Shown here: positions 10,723-21,184 of the stretch, piece after piece | Numbering within the stretch: the first letter of the stretch is position 1 | How the letters are laid out: each line of letters begins with the position of its first letter | NCBI GenBank assembly: GCA_029204225.1 | Contig: CM055099.1 | Span: 65,191,852 to 65,249,851 of the forward strand | Direction: 5' to 3' | Length of the DNA stretch: 58,000 bases | Source of the DNA: Diphasiastrum complanatum | Taxonomy: Eukaryota; Streptophyta; Lycopodiopsida; Lycopodiales; Lycopodiaceae | The notes under the pieces: generated by a model | Seen by the model: only the letters and a program-made list of their open reading frames with translations | Told to the model about the DNA's origin: nothing | Database searches by the model: none | Program-made: the position numbers and the translations under genes

Positions 10723-11260
10723 CCATACTGGTCCGTGCCTATGTCACTTCACGCAAGTGGGCCCATAACCTTTGTGGACCTTACTGGTCACTGATCTATT
10801 GGTTAAGAGCAAATTGGAATAAACAACATCAAACTGATCTGATATCAGACGTCTGACACAGCAAACACAATGATCACAGAAAGAAGGTCATTTAAGATGC
10901 CTTTTCAAGATCCTAGTAATCCTTATGCCAAGAAACTGGCCACACCTGTCATATCAAAATCCTACATTAATTAACCGTGACTGTGAAGTGTTACTATGGT
11001 TAACACATCTAACAATAGATCAACAGCACTGAGCAGGATCAACAATGCATGACGAGGAATGGCATGCTTCACTCATGAAGCCAAATTTACCAGATTACGC
11101 AGTGATGTCCTCAGTTCTACTTGAAAGCTTGAGTTTTCTGGTCAGAAAATGTTTAATCTTGCATATTTCACAACTTTTAAGCCAGTTTGTTTTGCTAGGC
11201 AAGAATTGCAACCCTCTTCGCCTGGTTCATCACTGTGCTTTAATGTTTTCCATTTTGCAG
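10723..11260. other. No gene seen; intron sequence up to the first visible DnaJ exon
   Basis: No coding similarity was recognised. The stretch ends in a pyrimidine-rich tract and the acceptor TTTTGCAG at 11253-11260. Part of it may be a decayed copia leader or LTR: a TGATATCAGATC-like sequence on the - strand near 10837-10848 weakly resembles the copia primer-binding site TGGTATCAGAGC. Confidence 0.5.
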
Positions 11261-11844
11261 CATATGATATCTTGTCAGATGAGGAAAAGAGGAAGCAATA
11301 TGATCTTTTTGGAGATGAACCAAGGGGTTATCCAAATCGGAATGATGGTAGAGGTCCTTTTGGTGGTTCGCAATCTTCTCAAGGATGGGATGATGTTAGT
11401 GGCCACAACAATGGGGGCCCTTTTTACCGGCAAACGTATACTCATGGGTCACAAGAAGGTTCAAAAGGTTTTCATTTCCACTTTGGAGGAAGGCCACAAG
11501 CGCAGGAGTTCACTGACGATATTTCTTTTCCTTCCAACTTTGGGGGCTTTGACTTCATGCAGAATATGTTTGGCAACTTGTTTAAGTCTGGAAGAGGCAG
11601 TGGATCAAGTAAACAAAAGTATGGTGGTAGTTTTGATCCCAGGCATACTGGAAGAGATTCCAGAAACAAGAATTTTAAATTACCCAAAGAAATAGAGCAG
11701 TTAACCCCATCTGGATTCAAACAGGTCTTGGACGGATCTGGAGAAACTTCGATGGTTTTCTTTTATTTACCGGAGTCTGTGGATTTGCATGAAAAATCAG
11801 CAGTGTTGGAGGAGGTTGCAAAGTCCCTAAATGGGGTTGTCAAG
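11261..11844 (+). CDS. ERDJ3A: ERDJ3A exon: J-domain end, G/F region, thioredoxin start
   Basis: The exon begins with the last two bases of a split codon (phase 1) and reads AYDILSDEEKRKQYDLFGDE, the last helix of a J domain. A long region rich in Gly, Phe and Ser follows (GPFGGSQSSQGWDD, FHFHFGG, FGGFDFMQNMFGNLF). The last third (LTPSGFKQVLDGSGETSMVFFYLPE to LNGVVK) looks like the first strands and helices of a thioredoxin fold. The donor is CAAG followed by GTTAGC, an acceptable but non-consensus site. Confidence 0.88.
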
Positions 11845-14800
11845 GTTAGCAGCAACTACATTTGGTTTTTCTTTTTTGCAAATGCTTAAGTAGGATACTA
11901 AAAGTTCATCTCACTGGAATATTCAGTCTAACTTGTTTTTGTTGTTAGAGTTTGTGTTTATCTCTCTTTTGTTTACTGCCTTCTTCTAGGACCTATTCTT
12001 TAGTCGCCTATTTGAATGTAGTTTCAAAATGTTGCTTGTTAAGACTCTAATCTGTAGTTGCTGTTTTGAGCCTTTTTATAGGTAAGGGCAATCAACTGCC
12101 AACTGCACAAGAACTTTTGCGAGGAACAAGCAGTCTGGCCTTCAAAGCAGTCCAGGTTGATGATATATATGTGGAGAAGGCATGCTAAGAAGAATGCCTT
12201 AGAGTATAAAGGTAATTGGAATGCCCAAGCAATTACGGCTCAATGTGTCCAACTTTTACCACAAACATCCACTTCAATTCCAGCAGACAATTATGATATT
12301 CTGTTCCAGACCAGCACGAAGTTGCCTCGAGCACTTCTTCTGACTAAAAAGAAAGAAACCCCTCCAATCTGGAGAGCCATCAGTGGTGCTTTTGAAAACC
12401 GTGTAGTCTTTTATGATGCACAGGTGCGTAATAGAAGTAGTCTGCACTTTTATCTTGATGAATTTGTATTCTTGATATATGTGTGGCTGACAGTTTTTCA
12501 CCTTGAGGATGACCGTCATAACAGTGGACTTTGTTCAGGTGCATGATGTCACAGACCCCATTGCAAAGAGGTTTGCGATCAAGAATTTACCCGCAGTAGT
12601 GGGGATTCTTTCAGACGGGCAAGAAGTTCTACTAACTGGTGAGAACAATTCTGGAAGTGTGAAAGTGGAAGAATTGAAGGCTCTGATAGAAAAGCTTGAG
12701 GTAAAAAATAAGGGGGCACATTCCAACACGTTTAACCGACAATATCCAGCGGACCTTCAGTTTATCACAAAAGATAACTTTGCTCGGTTATGTGGGGTTG
12801 ACACACCTCTTTGTGTTATTGCTGCTGCTAAATCTAGCAAAGGACAGGAGAAGGCTAAAAATTTATTGGAAAAGGTAAGTGAAATGTGTTTAAAGCTTCT
12901 TAACGTTTTAAGGTGAATTTTCATTTTAGTAATTCGGAGATGGGCTCTAAAAATGTATCTGATGTTGTGGAATAAAATTGTAGTTCTTGTCAGGCAAGGA
13001 GCTCTGCGGTTTAGAATTTTTGTTTTGGGTAATATAGGGGAAAGAGGCACAAATGACTGGAGCCAGGAAACTTTTAAGAAATCTAATTGAGATTCTTGTT
13101 GCTTACATTGCTCCTCATTTGTTTCAAATGCAGCAAGAGAGAGGCAACTTATACTCCTCCGTGGGGTTGTTGCATGGAAATAATAAGTATTTCTCTGACC
13201 CTTCTTACCAATGTCATTGACATGTTGCTTGTGTGTTGGTCATGAAATTTACTCATTCCTGGTCCATAACTACGCCAAACAATTAGCAAAAAAGAGCAAT
13301 CTGAAATGTTATAAAGACCTTGTGCAACAAACTACATAGCTGTTCAAGAAAAACAGGTGATGGAGCTGGAAATGTAGTGCATGAAAGGGTGAAGTGTCAA
13401 GCTGCGGAGAAAATGGAGCACTGAGTAGAGAATGGGTCAAAAAGTGGGAGACTTGGGTGCTAATAACAAGGAGAACAGGTCCCATTACCAGGATAGTGGA
13501 ATGCCAATTTCAAGCAGTAATTGGGTTACAACCCAAGATGTATCAAAGTTAAGCTCAACCTCTTGTATTTGCGGGTAGATATAAGTAATTATCTAAAAAA
13601 AGTCCACAAAAGAATCATATAATGCGTAACCATTGCATGACCTTGATTTTTTTTAATTATATGTAAACGATCCAGACGGATTGCGACCCCAAATTGTGAT
13701 CCGAATTTTGGGTTAGGGTTTATCTTATTTTTAACATTTTAATTTTTAAATTAAAAAAAAAAAAAGTGGCAAACTTCAAACTTTAAAGACAAAAGTTCAA
13801 AGGCCAATGGGAGAGTATTAGAGTGCATACTGGGCCCATGCCCTCGTGAGGGGCTTTAGTTGCTGGTCAACCGAATCCCACTCAGCAACAAGTGGTCTTG
13901 TTTTGAGATGCTCACTGGACGGTTCAGCCACGTCTGCCAGATTGTGGTCATCATCTTCCTCCATGCCAGGGTCTTACAAGATGAAATAGGAGATTGTAGG
14001 TGTAGAAGCATTTTCGCATTGCACTCTGTCTCCTCCATTGCTCTGGGAGCAAAGTTGGACACATAATAAGTGCGGCTTGCTCGTCTACCTCTCCCTCTCA
14101 ATGATGGCTGTGATATGGTTGTTGAAGGTGGTGCCATGCACTAGCACTCCGAGTACTAGTCCCTGCCTCATATGGAGCTTCAACTTCTGCATGAGAAGAG
14201 GGGTGTGCGATGGGCAATGAGTGTGATGTGGTACCTTCTGTTGTGGATAAGGCAACTGTCTCTTGTTTCTTACTTGACCAAGAAAATGCACCATTACCAA
14301 GATGGAAGATGTAACTTGTGGTGGACTTCCTGTCATCAACACAACCTGCCCAATCAGAATCAACATAGCCTTCTAATACTGGCATGTCAGACCGTCCATC
14401 ATACATAAGACCATAAGGAGCTCTACCTTTCACATAGCGAAGAATTCTCTTCGCGGCCTTCCAATGCGTCTCTCTAGGTATTGCCATAAATTGACTTACA
14501 CGGCTAACATCATAACTTATGTCAGGACGAGTACAACACATCTTGATTTGCAAAAAAACAAACAATCTAATTTAGTGATTTAAAAAGCACATTTTCCAAG
14601 TCACTCTTCAAGAATCAAAATTCAAACTTCAAATTTCAACATGGCTAAGAAGTAATAATCAAGAATCCAAGAACATGCGTCATGGACAAATGTCCATTGT
14701 GACTTGTCAATAGTCAGATACTAGTTAGCTATTAGATTATAAATAGATCAATGATCAATCATCAAAGATTATTTAGATAATAGATATTAGAGTCCTCAAT

Positions 14801-15896
14801 CTAGACTCTAGACAGATCATAGATACTAGATATATTAGAATCTAGATAGATAATAATAATTGATTGATAGATCATAGATATTAGAATGATTATTCAATAG
14901 ATAAGCTAGTAGTTACAATTTAGAAGTTTTACATTTCAAGCTTAAATAGTTTAGATTCTTGTGACAGATAGAATCATAAATGTTAAATAAGATGACCCAT
15001 ATAGGTTCCAGACAATGGCTGTGGGCATATAGATCAATCATCATACTATCATAGATAAATCATATTTTAGTGCTCACTGCTCAATGTTCTTGGTCTTGAT
15101 TCTTGACTCAAGCATAGTTGGATAATGTTGAATGGATTGTAAACAAAAAAAAATTCTTGAATCTTAACAAATTCTAGAATCTATTTGATTAGTGATAGCT
15201 CTGTGGTGAACTGTGATTCACATGATAATCTATAGAATATTCGTCATGAATAGTCATCTTCTGTGATTTACTCTTAGGAGTTAGTCTCTCATGGTCCCAT
15301 TAGCTTTCTCACTTGTGCACAATGCCACGGTCCACCATGTTGGCATGTAATATGTATGATGCTACTGTTAGCGTCTAAAGAGTAATTGTAAATATCAAAG
15401 TTTAAATTAGCTAGAACTTAGCTCTTGCCAATGGCCATGTGTGTTATGGCCGTTGGCATTATTAGCGCTCAAAACTGTGAACATTTTACCTTGCTAAGTA
15501 ATCAAGATGTGTAAACTTTCTTGATAACTACTCATTTGTTTTATGCAATTGATGCTTCTGTTTTTTTGTCTTTGAAATTCTGAAATGTTGAAGTTCTTCG
15601 CTCTTCAGGTCTCTCAGAAGAACTTTGTGAGAGCAGGGAGCCTTTCTACAAATGCAAAGAAGCCTTCCATTTCGTATGCACTTCTGGATGCAAGTAAACA
15701 AAAAGCTTTTCTTGAAGCTTTAAGGGAGAGTAATTTTAGAAATGACATAGTTTTTGTAGCGTACAAGCCTCGAAAGGGAAAATTTGCAATTCTTCAAAAT
15801 CCTGCAACACATGATGCTGTTGAAACATTTGTAACTGAGGCGTTGAGTGGTGATTTAAGTTTCAAGAAAGTGAAAAAAGAGCCTATGTTTTCTTAA
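11261..15896 (+). CDS. ERDJ3A: ERDJ3A-like ER DnaJ/thioredoxin protein, last four exons
   Basis: Four exons, 11261-11844, 12082-12423, 12539-12874 and 15609-15896, join in one frame with GT donors and AG acceptors. They encode the end of a J domain, a Gly/Phe-rich stretch, thioredoxin-fold regions and a conserved C-terminal block ending in TAA. This order matches the plant ERDJ3A family, ER-lumenal HSP40 co-chaperones of BiP; the Arabidopsis member is needed for pollen tube growth at high temperature. The visible part is about 515 residues. The signal peptide, most of the J domain and its HPD motif must be in an exon left of the window, or are lost. Expression cannot be judged from sequence, but frames are clean, unlike all neighbouring repeats. 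Confidence 0.87.
12082..12423 (+). CDS. ERDJ3A: ERDJ3A exon: thioredoxin-like region
   Basis: The acceptor TTTTATAG precedes codons for VRAINCQLHKNFCEEQAVWPSK, continuing the thioredoxin-like fold. The family-typical stretch LLLTKKKETPPIWRAISGAF and VVFYDAQ comes near the end. The exon is 114 whole codons, with phase 0 at both ends and a donor CAG/GTGCGT. An intron of 237 bp separates it from the preceding exon. Confidence 0.87.
12539..12874 (+). CDS. ERDJ3A: ERDJ3A exon: second thioredoxin-like segment
   Basis: After the acceptor TTGTTCAG the exon reads VHDVTDPIAKRFAIKNLPAVVGILSDG, where NLPAVV is the cis-proline loop expected of a thioredoxin fold. It continues through ELKALIEKLE to NFARLCGVDTPLCVIAAAKSS, a second thioredoxin-like start. 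It has 112 codons, phase 0 on both sides, and a strong donor AAAAG/GTAAGT. Confidence 0.88.
14210..14545 (-). pseudogene. copia reverse transcriptase end / RNase H fragment in intron
   Basis: The - strand frame reads CTRPDISYDVSRVSQFM, HWKAAKRILRYVKG, GYVDSDWAGCVDDRKSTTSY and FSWSSKKQETVALSTTE, the hallmark copia RNase H sequence. Similarity stops right after STTE at about 14215 and just upstream of CTRPD at about 14540. It is therefore a short internal fragment without LTRs, antisense to the host gene. Confidence 0.88.
14700..14935. repeat. AT-rich low-complexity region of TAGATA-like words
   Basis: Short words such as TAGATA, ATAGAT and TCTAGA recur irregularly over about 230 bp inside the intron. 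There is no fixed period, so this is simple-sequence drift rather than a satellite. Confidence 0.6.
15426..15458. repeat. Short hairpin in intron, 150 bp before the last exon
   Basis: TGCCAATGGCCAT and ATGGCCGTTGGCA, complementary at 12 of 13 positions, surround a seven-base loop. In RNA this would form a stable stem. Confidence 0.75.
15609..15896 (+). CDS. ERDJ3A: ERDJ3A last exon and stop codon
   Basis: The acceptor CTCTTCAG leads into VSQKNFVRAGSLS. The family's strongly conserved end follows: SYALLDASKQKAFLEAL, then FVAYKPRKGKFAIL, ending VKKEPMFS and TAA at 15894-15896. It is 95 codons plus stop. The clean frame after a 2.7-kb intron full of repeat debris supports selection on this gene. 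Confidence 0.9.
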   Translation, partial: VSQKNFVRAGSLSTNAKKPSISYALLDASKQKAFLEALRESNFRNDIVFVAYKPRKGKFAILQNPATHDAVETFVTEALSGDLSFKKVKKEPMFS

Positions 15897-17220
15897 GGAA
15901 GTGGGTCACTAATTTATAATTTGTAGCTTACCAAGTTATAGCCTTTGAGTCCATCCTGGAATCTTACTCTGGCAGCAAGGTAACTCTTGAGGACACCTGC
16001 AGTGTTGGTATTTGTGTGATGAATCTGTACAAATGCAACACACGTTGATTTGTAAATATCGTATTGGATCACAAATCTGACATAAAGAGGCACTTAATAC
16101 AGTTTGTCTGTAAAAGTACCGGATGTGAGAACATATGGATAACATGTAATTTGAAAGAGTTTTGTATCCTGAACATATGAAGAAGTATGGTTATGGTAGA
16201 GAATGTCTAGTAGCAGTGCAATGTGTCAATTACTCATTTATTGGCTCCTTTGCGGACCATTGAAAAGTATTTTGGCATGAGATTGGGGTATGACTTGTTT
16301 TTGGGTGAAACATGTAGAAATTGGTGATTATTTGCAAAAGGATGGTTTAAAATACCACTTTGTTTTTGACACTCAAATAAGTACTCTCTTGCTGTCCATA
16401 TGAAGCTTGAAACTGTCATCCTATTGTCTTTGTCAGAGCAGCTCTATATCATAAATTAAACTGTATGGTACATCAAAAGAGAAGAAAGAGCAGATGATCT
16501 CCTCTGCTGGGCTGACTGGGGATCCAGCTTGCTATCTCAAAATAATCTACTGTTGATGTCACGAGCCTCAAGTTTTGCATCTGCGACTGCTGCCTATGTA
16601 AGCTACTTTCTAGATTTTGAAGATCCTGAATAACGACAGACATCCATGACAACCGCTTAGCCGACATAGAATGTGTGCTGTCACAACTGTGCTCAATACT
16701 CCTAATAATAAGTGTCTCATGAGAAACTGGTTGTGGCGAAAAGATAAGCGTGTTCTGTGCTAGTGAAAAACCCATGTAAACATCCAAATGCTCAAAATCA
16801 TTCAAGTTATGCACTCAATCAAGCGAAATTATGGATAATTCCTGAATCATTTAGACTTCAGGACTCAATATTGACTTAAAACTTGAAAGTTTGAAGATTT
16901 TGAAGTTAATGCCAAGGTTCTCATTAATGACCATTGAAAATATGACTTGCATGATACATCTGTCTGCACTGCACAGGTGACAGGTTTGAGGTAAACACTA
17001 CCAAACTCAAATATAGCATAAATAAAAATCAAAGATGAGCATAAAATGAGCACAAACGATGAATGATATAAAATAAAGTCGCAAATGTCAAATGTCGATT
17101 GTAATATTGAGTTTGGATTTTGGAGTCCATGTATTGTCTATGAAGTTCAAAACATATTGGAATTTGAAATTCAAATACATTACTTTTACGTTAAGTACAC
17201 ACTATGTACTACGGTCTGCA
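15897..17220. other. 3' UTR and downstream sequence, no gene recognised
   Basis: The first few hundred bases should be the 3' UTR of the ERDJ3A-like gene; no single clear polyadenylation signal stands out. A 113-codon - strand frame at 16814-16473 has no recognisable motif and is not called. Confidence 0.5.
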
Positions 17221-17227
17221 TACTCTA

Positions 17228-17450
17228 GACTGCAATACTAGTCTACAATCTATTCTCTCCTACCTCCTACAAGACTCCGGTCATGGCTTTCCTCTCAACA
17301 ACAAATTCACATAGATTATTTCTAGTCTAAGTACACCTACGTGCTATAGTCTATAGTCTAGAAGACTGCAATACTGGTCTACAATCTACTCCCTCCTATA
17401 CCTCTTACACGATTGTGGTCATCACTTTCTTCCCAACTCATCAAGATCCT
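17228..17450. repeat. Diverged tandem duplication, period about 136 bp
   Basis: GACTGCAATACTAGTCTAC at 17228 recurs with one change at 17364. The following pyrimidine-rich text (CTACCTCCTAC, then GGTCAT) repeats as well. The flank at 17455-17490, read on the - strand, encodes an acidic run and may be the tail of an old transposase. Confidence 0.65.
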
Positions 17451-17496
17451 CTTCAACCTCAACCTCATCCTCATCCTCCTCCGCTGACTCAGCTTG

Positions 17497-17670
17497 TGTT
17501 GTATAAGTTAATTGTTTGATATCTATGTGGATCCACCTAGAAGGTCAACACTAGCCACCAATGATGATGTGGCAAATTAGTGGAATCTAAGCTAATGGAT
17601 TAAGATAAGCTCGAGTTGTCTCACACATGCTAATTTTGGCTTAGAGAGAGAAATCCACAATTGTGTATTT
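17497..17670 (+). repeat. Partial LTR related to the LTR at 22756
   Basis: It begins TGTTGTATAAGTTAATTG and matches the start of the copia LTR at 22756, including TCTATGTGGATCCAC and GCCACCAATGATGATGTGG. About 130 bp present in the other copy, which contain two CACACGTGTG motifs, are missing. The match ends at about 17670. It is an incomplete LTR in the same orientation as the copia remnant at 21185-22710 and may be its decayed left LTR. Confidence 0.8.
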
Positions 17671-18883
17671 AAAAGTGGCTGTAGAGCATTTGACGAGCAC
17701 CAAAATATTGTGAATTCGACGAAAAGTGATACAAAACAGTGGACCAAAAAGGGGTCACAGCTTGCCCTTAAAGTGGCTAGACACGTTATTAGATACTAGA
17801 AAATAGATCTATACAAACGGTCTAGAGAACCGTCGAAAATATGTGACATAGGTCAAATTTTGTAAAACCGAACGAAAAATGCTGGTCCATGTAGAAATAG
17901 GTCCCAGCCCACCTAAATGTGGCTAGTCAGCACTTTTACGGCCTTAAAATTGGCTCGGATATAAAAATGCCAGCAATGCTGAGCAAAATTTTGATGTAAC
18001 CGAAAATATTTCACTAATACAAAAGCCTCTTGTTTTTTTAGGAATGGTCGAGTTCTTTCTCAAGATTGCTCTGTCTATCTCTTGAAACAACGACAACAAT
18101 CTGAAGAATCAAAATCCGGTCAGTTGGATTATCGATAAGAAAAATCGACAAAATGGCAAATGGGCATAGTGGGTTTTGAAAATATGGGTATATGACAATT
18201 TACGACATCAAAACCGCAATCACAGGGAAAACTCAGCAAGGCAAACGAGAATGGCAGAATTAAATACCGAGGGAGGCCAAAATAGCCAGCCAACTTGACG
18301 AAAAATATTTTTGCACAAGTGGGTAACTTCAAAAATTACTTGGGCAAAATGTCACTAAGTTAATAGAAGGGGGGATGAATTTTATTCACAAAAATCTTGG
18401 AGTGACATCATCCCATGGCCAAGTGTCAGAAGGGGGGACTGGCTGCCTATATCAAACATAAGTCACCTTGGTAATCATGATGAAAATCTCGAAAAAAATT
18501 TTGCTTGGACACAAGTGTCCATTAGGTCAATGGAAGAGTACAATGAGAAAAAGATAAAAAAAAAAGTTGGCTGATGTGATGGGCATTGCATTAAACACAT
18601 GGTGAAAAGGAGGAGAAGTAACTGAAAAATGAAGGGTTGTCAAAATGAAGGGTGGGCTCCTACCATCATCTATAAAATAGCACCACAACGTTGAGTTCAA
18701 TGTCACTGAGGAAGAAAAGAAGAAGAGAAGTGTAGTGATCCAGTTTACTTGTTATGTTGTTGCTGTGTTATGCTATGAGCCTGAGGAAAGAGTATCCCAA
18801 TGAAGAGTGTTGCTCTTGTGTTGTTTTGTTGCTCTTCTGCTATGTTTTGCTATCCTGCTATGCTGCTGGGCTGGTAAGCCTCT
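17671..18883. other. No gene seen
   Basis: The sequence is AT-rich with many stops in all frames. A CTATAAAATAG motif near 18670, followed about 70 bp later by purine-rich text, could be a core promoter, possibly of an LTR. No coding similarity was recognised. Confidence 0.4.
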
Positions 18884-18899
18884 GAGCTTCTGTGTTATG

Positions 18900-18989
18900 C
18901 TTCTTGGTTTCCAAGGGGAGGCTCGAACCTGGGACCAAAGAAACTTTGGATGCCAAGCTAACCAGTTGAGCCAACCCCGTTGGTCGGGT
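18900..18989 (-). mobile_element. Very short tRNA-derived SINE with 16-bp target duplication
   Basis: On the - strand the sequence has a box A-like TGGCTCAACTGG and, about 45 bases later, a box B GGTTCGAGCCT. These are the internal RNA polymerase III promoter elements of a tRNA head. Two 16-base direct repeats, at 18884-18899 and 18990-19005, differ at one position (GAGCTTCTG versus GAGTTTCTG) and flank it exactly. Matching flanks without terminal inverted repeats indicate target-primed insertion. There is no body or poly(A) tail beyond a few bases, so it may be a tRNA-head-only retroposon. A functional tRNA is unlikely because the acceptor stem does not pair along its whole length. Confidence 0.75.
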
Positions 18990-19005
18990 GAGTTTCTGTG
19001 TTATG

Positions 19006-20940
19006 ATATAATGATGTGTTGAAGGAGAAGGATGACACCATCTATGCTGATACTAGTGAGGAATTTGCATTAATTTATGATATTAGAGAGTGAGTTATAA
19101 TACTGTGAGAGTCTGAAAGAGATAGGAGTTGTGTGAGTTATTATCTTGATAGACTGCCAAAGAAATCTGTGAATAGTTGTGAGAGAACCTGCTGAGGTGA
19201 GACTGTGATGCTACTTGATAAGAGAATGAACAGTGGAGTATTTTGAGTTGTGTGAGTTAGGTGAGTGAAGGTAGAGTCTGCAACCATGCTGCTGAACTGA
19301 GGTTTAAAGCTAGTTAGAGAGAAGTCTTATTGATAGAAAGATTGGAGAGGTCATTGTGAGACTAGCGTGAAAGAAAAGTACAGGATGATGGAGAGAGAGT
19401 GTGTTGAGTGAGTCTCTTGAGTGATATAGAGTCCTATCCAACGAGAGAGAGAGAGTGTTGAGATGCACCTAGAATGTTGCGATAGGCCATCGTGATTCTG
19501 AGCATGCATTAGAGTTTTGATCGTTGGATTGAATTACACAATCTGAGTGTCTATCTCTGATCTCCAATCTCTGCTTCTTCAGCAATAGCTTATGCCAATC
19601 ATCTATATTGTTGAGTGACGACCCTCATGCTAGCCCATTATGCTCGGTCACGCTCATTCTTTGTCATGATTTGAACTTTTGGTGCCTCGGAGTGCTGCCA
19701 TCTACAGAGAGCTGGTTGTCGGGCAGTAAGACTAGAATTGATTAATCATTCTTGAGAGTATTTCAGAGTCATGATTAATTGATCATCTCATGTAGATAAG
19801 CACCTACTTGAGAAATGATTCAACCATTAACTACCTTCAGAGATGTCATTTCCATAGCTGAAATTCCTAAGCCACAGATCTCGAGCTATTGATTCTAAGT
19901 AACCTTCTGAGCATACTTGAGCTCCTTCAAATTGAGCGTTGATTTCTGACTGAGATAAATAAAGACGTAACGACCTGTGTATAGTACATGGTCAAGCTCA
20001 ATCTACGTACACCTGTTGAGCCAGAGCCAGAGAGCAAATCAGAGAAGGTCAGAGAGCAAGGAAGAGCATGGGCAGTAGCGACCCTAAGCACTGAGCGGCC
20101 AGGTGTAACCATCAATTCTTGAAGAGAAGTGTGTACACGAAGTGACTGCACCCGTGAATGTGAACAAATTCCGAAGAGAGTTGTGATCAGAGAAGGTAAC
20201 TAAAATTGTGAGCGACTGAGCATTGAACTATCAGTGGATTGGGTATTAGAAGCCAGCCCACAAAGTGCAAGTGTGACAGGCAGAGCCATCTTGGAAAAGG
20301 ATCGACCGTTCCCAGTCAGCATATAGAGGTATTGTCCTTTTCACACTTTGAGTATTGATTGTGTAACAACTACTTACTGTGAATGGACTCCATATGCACT
20401 TTGTTGAAGATGCACAGATTATGTTTCATAATTGAAGTTGCTTGGACTGATGCTCTTGACGTGCAGGGATAGTATAACTGAGAGTGGTATTAGCTAAGGT
20501 GTCTATTGAATCGCTCTAGAATACAAGGAAGGTTGCTGCAAAATGTAGTAGATTTTATTGTTTAAGGTGTTTGGTTGATTAATGTCTGTATTAAGTGACG
20601 AGAATGGCCTGATAGCATGAACTTTAACAGAGCCAATAATTGTCAAATAGGCTGTATGGCTTGTATGTGGTAACGTAGATGGAACGATTGGTAGAAGGAG
20701 AAAAATAGCTAACAAGGTTCATGCTATTCTTTTTGAATTAGTTTAGAATGATGTATTAGGGATCTGAATTATTAACGAATCAGTGCTATAAATAGATACT
20801 AAGTCAATTTATGCGCACACTTGACATGATATTCTTTTACATGATGCTTGACAGTTTCACAATTGCTGAAGTGAAGTGAATTGCTTGAGTGGGAATTCCA
20901 TATGTCTATAAGTTATGCATCATAGGGCTAATTAAATTAA
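19006..20940. other. No gene seen
   Basis: About 1.9 kb of purine-biased sequence lacks long frames. GAGAGAGAG clusters occur near 19385 and 19445. Nothing was recognised on either strand. Confidence 0.45.
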
Positions 20941-20942
20941 AT

Positions 20943-21150
20943 ATGGCCAGCCCTCTTGAAACACAGAGGCGGTATTAATACCTGGCGAGGGTGAAACAAA
21001 CCCGGCCGGGCTGGGAAAGAACTTATTGTTACAGTGAAATTCCGCATCTAGAACACCCCGCCCAAGTCACCCGTTGAAACATACAGACCTTGGGAGATGA
21101 ACACTCGAACGCCTAACACCCAAGGTGTGTCGATCGCATGAGCATGGAAA
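20943..21150 (-). mobile_element. Probable tRNA-derived SINE, about 0.2 kb
   Basis: This patch is clearly richer in G and C than its flanks. Read on the - strand it has a box A-like ATGCTCATGCGATCG at about 21146-21131 and a box B-like GCGTTCGAGTGTTC at 21112-21099. A body with the G/C palindrome CCCGGCCGGG follows (21001-21010). Head, spacing and length fit a plant SINE. No target duplication was found, and it abuts a copia fragment, so the boundaries are approximate. Confidence 0.55.
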
Positions 21151-21184
21151 GGACGATAGAAAACTGCAAAACCGCACTTATACT

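Larger units (their letters stand above)
12875..15608 (+). other. 2.7-kb intron of the ERDJ3A-like gene with repeat debris
   Basis: The intron between the last two exons starts GTAAGT and ends TTCAG. It contains a copia RNase H fragment at 14210-14545, an acidic-coding stretch at about 13840-14060 on the - strand that may be a transposase tail, low-complexity AT sequence at 14700-14935 and a hairpin at 15426-15458. No other gene is seen. Confidence 0.8.

Noticed and set aside
13690-13730. Telomere-like GGGTTAGGGTTTA
   Set aside because: It is a single imperfect unit with no array, so there is no sign of telomeric insertion.
16473-16814. 113-codon - strand frame downstream of ERDJ3A
   Set aside because: No family motif, no splice context and no leader; length alone is compatible with chance.
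18900-18989. Functional tRNA gene on the - strand
   Set aside because: Boxes A and B are present, but the acceptor stem does not pair throughout and flanking target repeats mark a retroposon.
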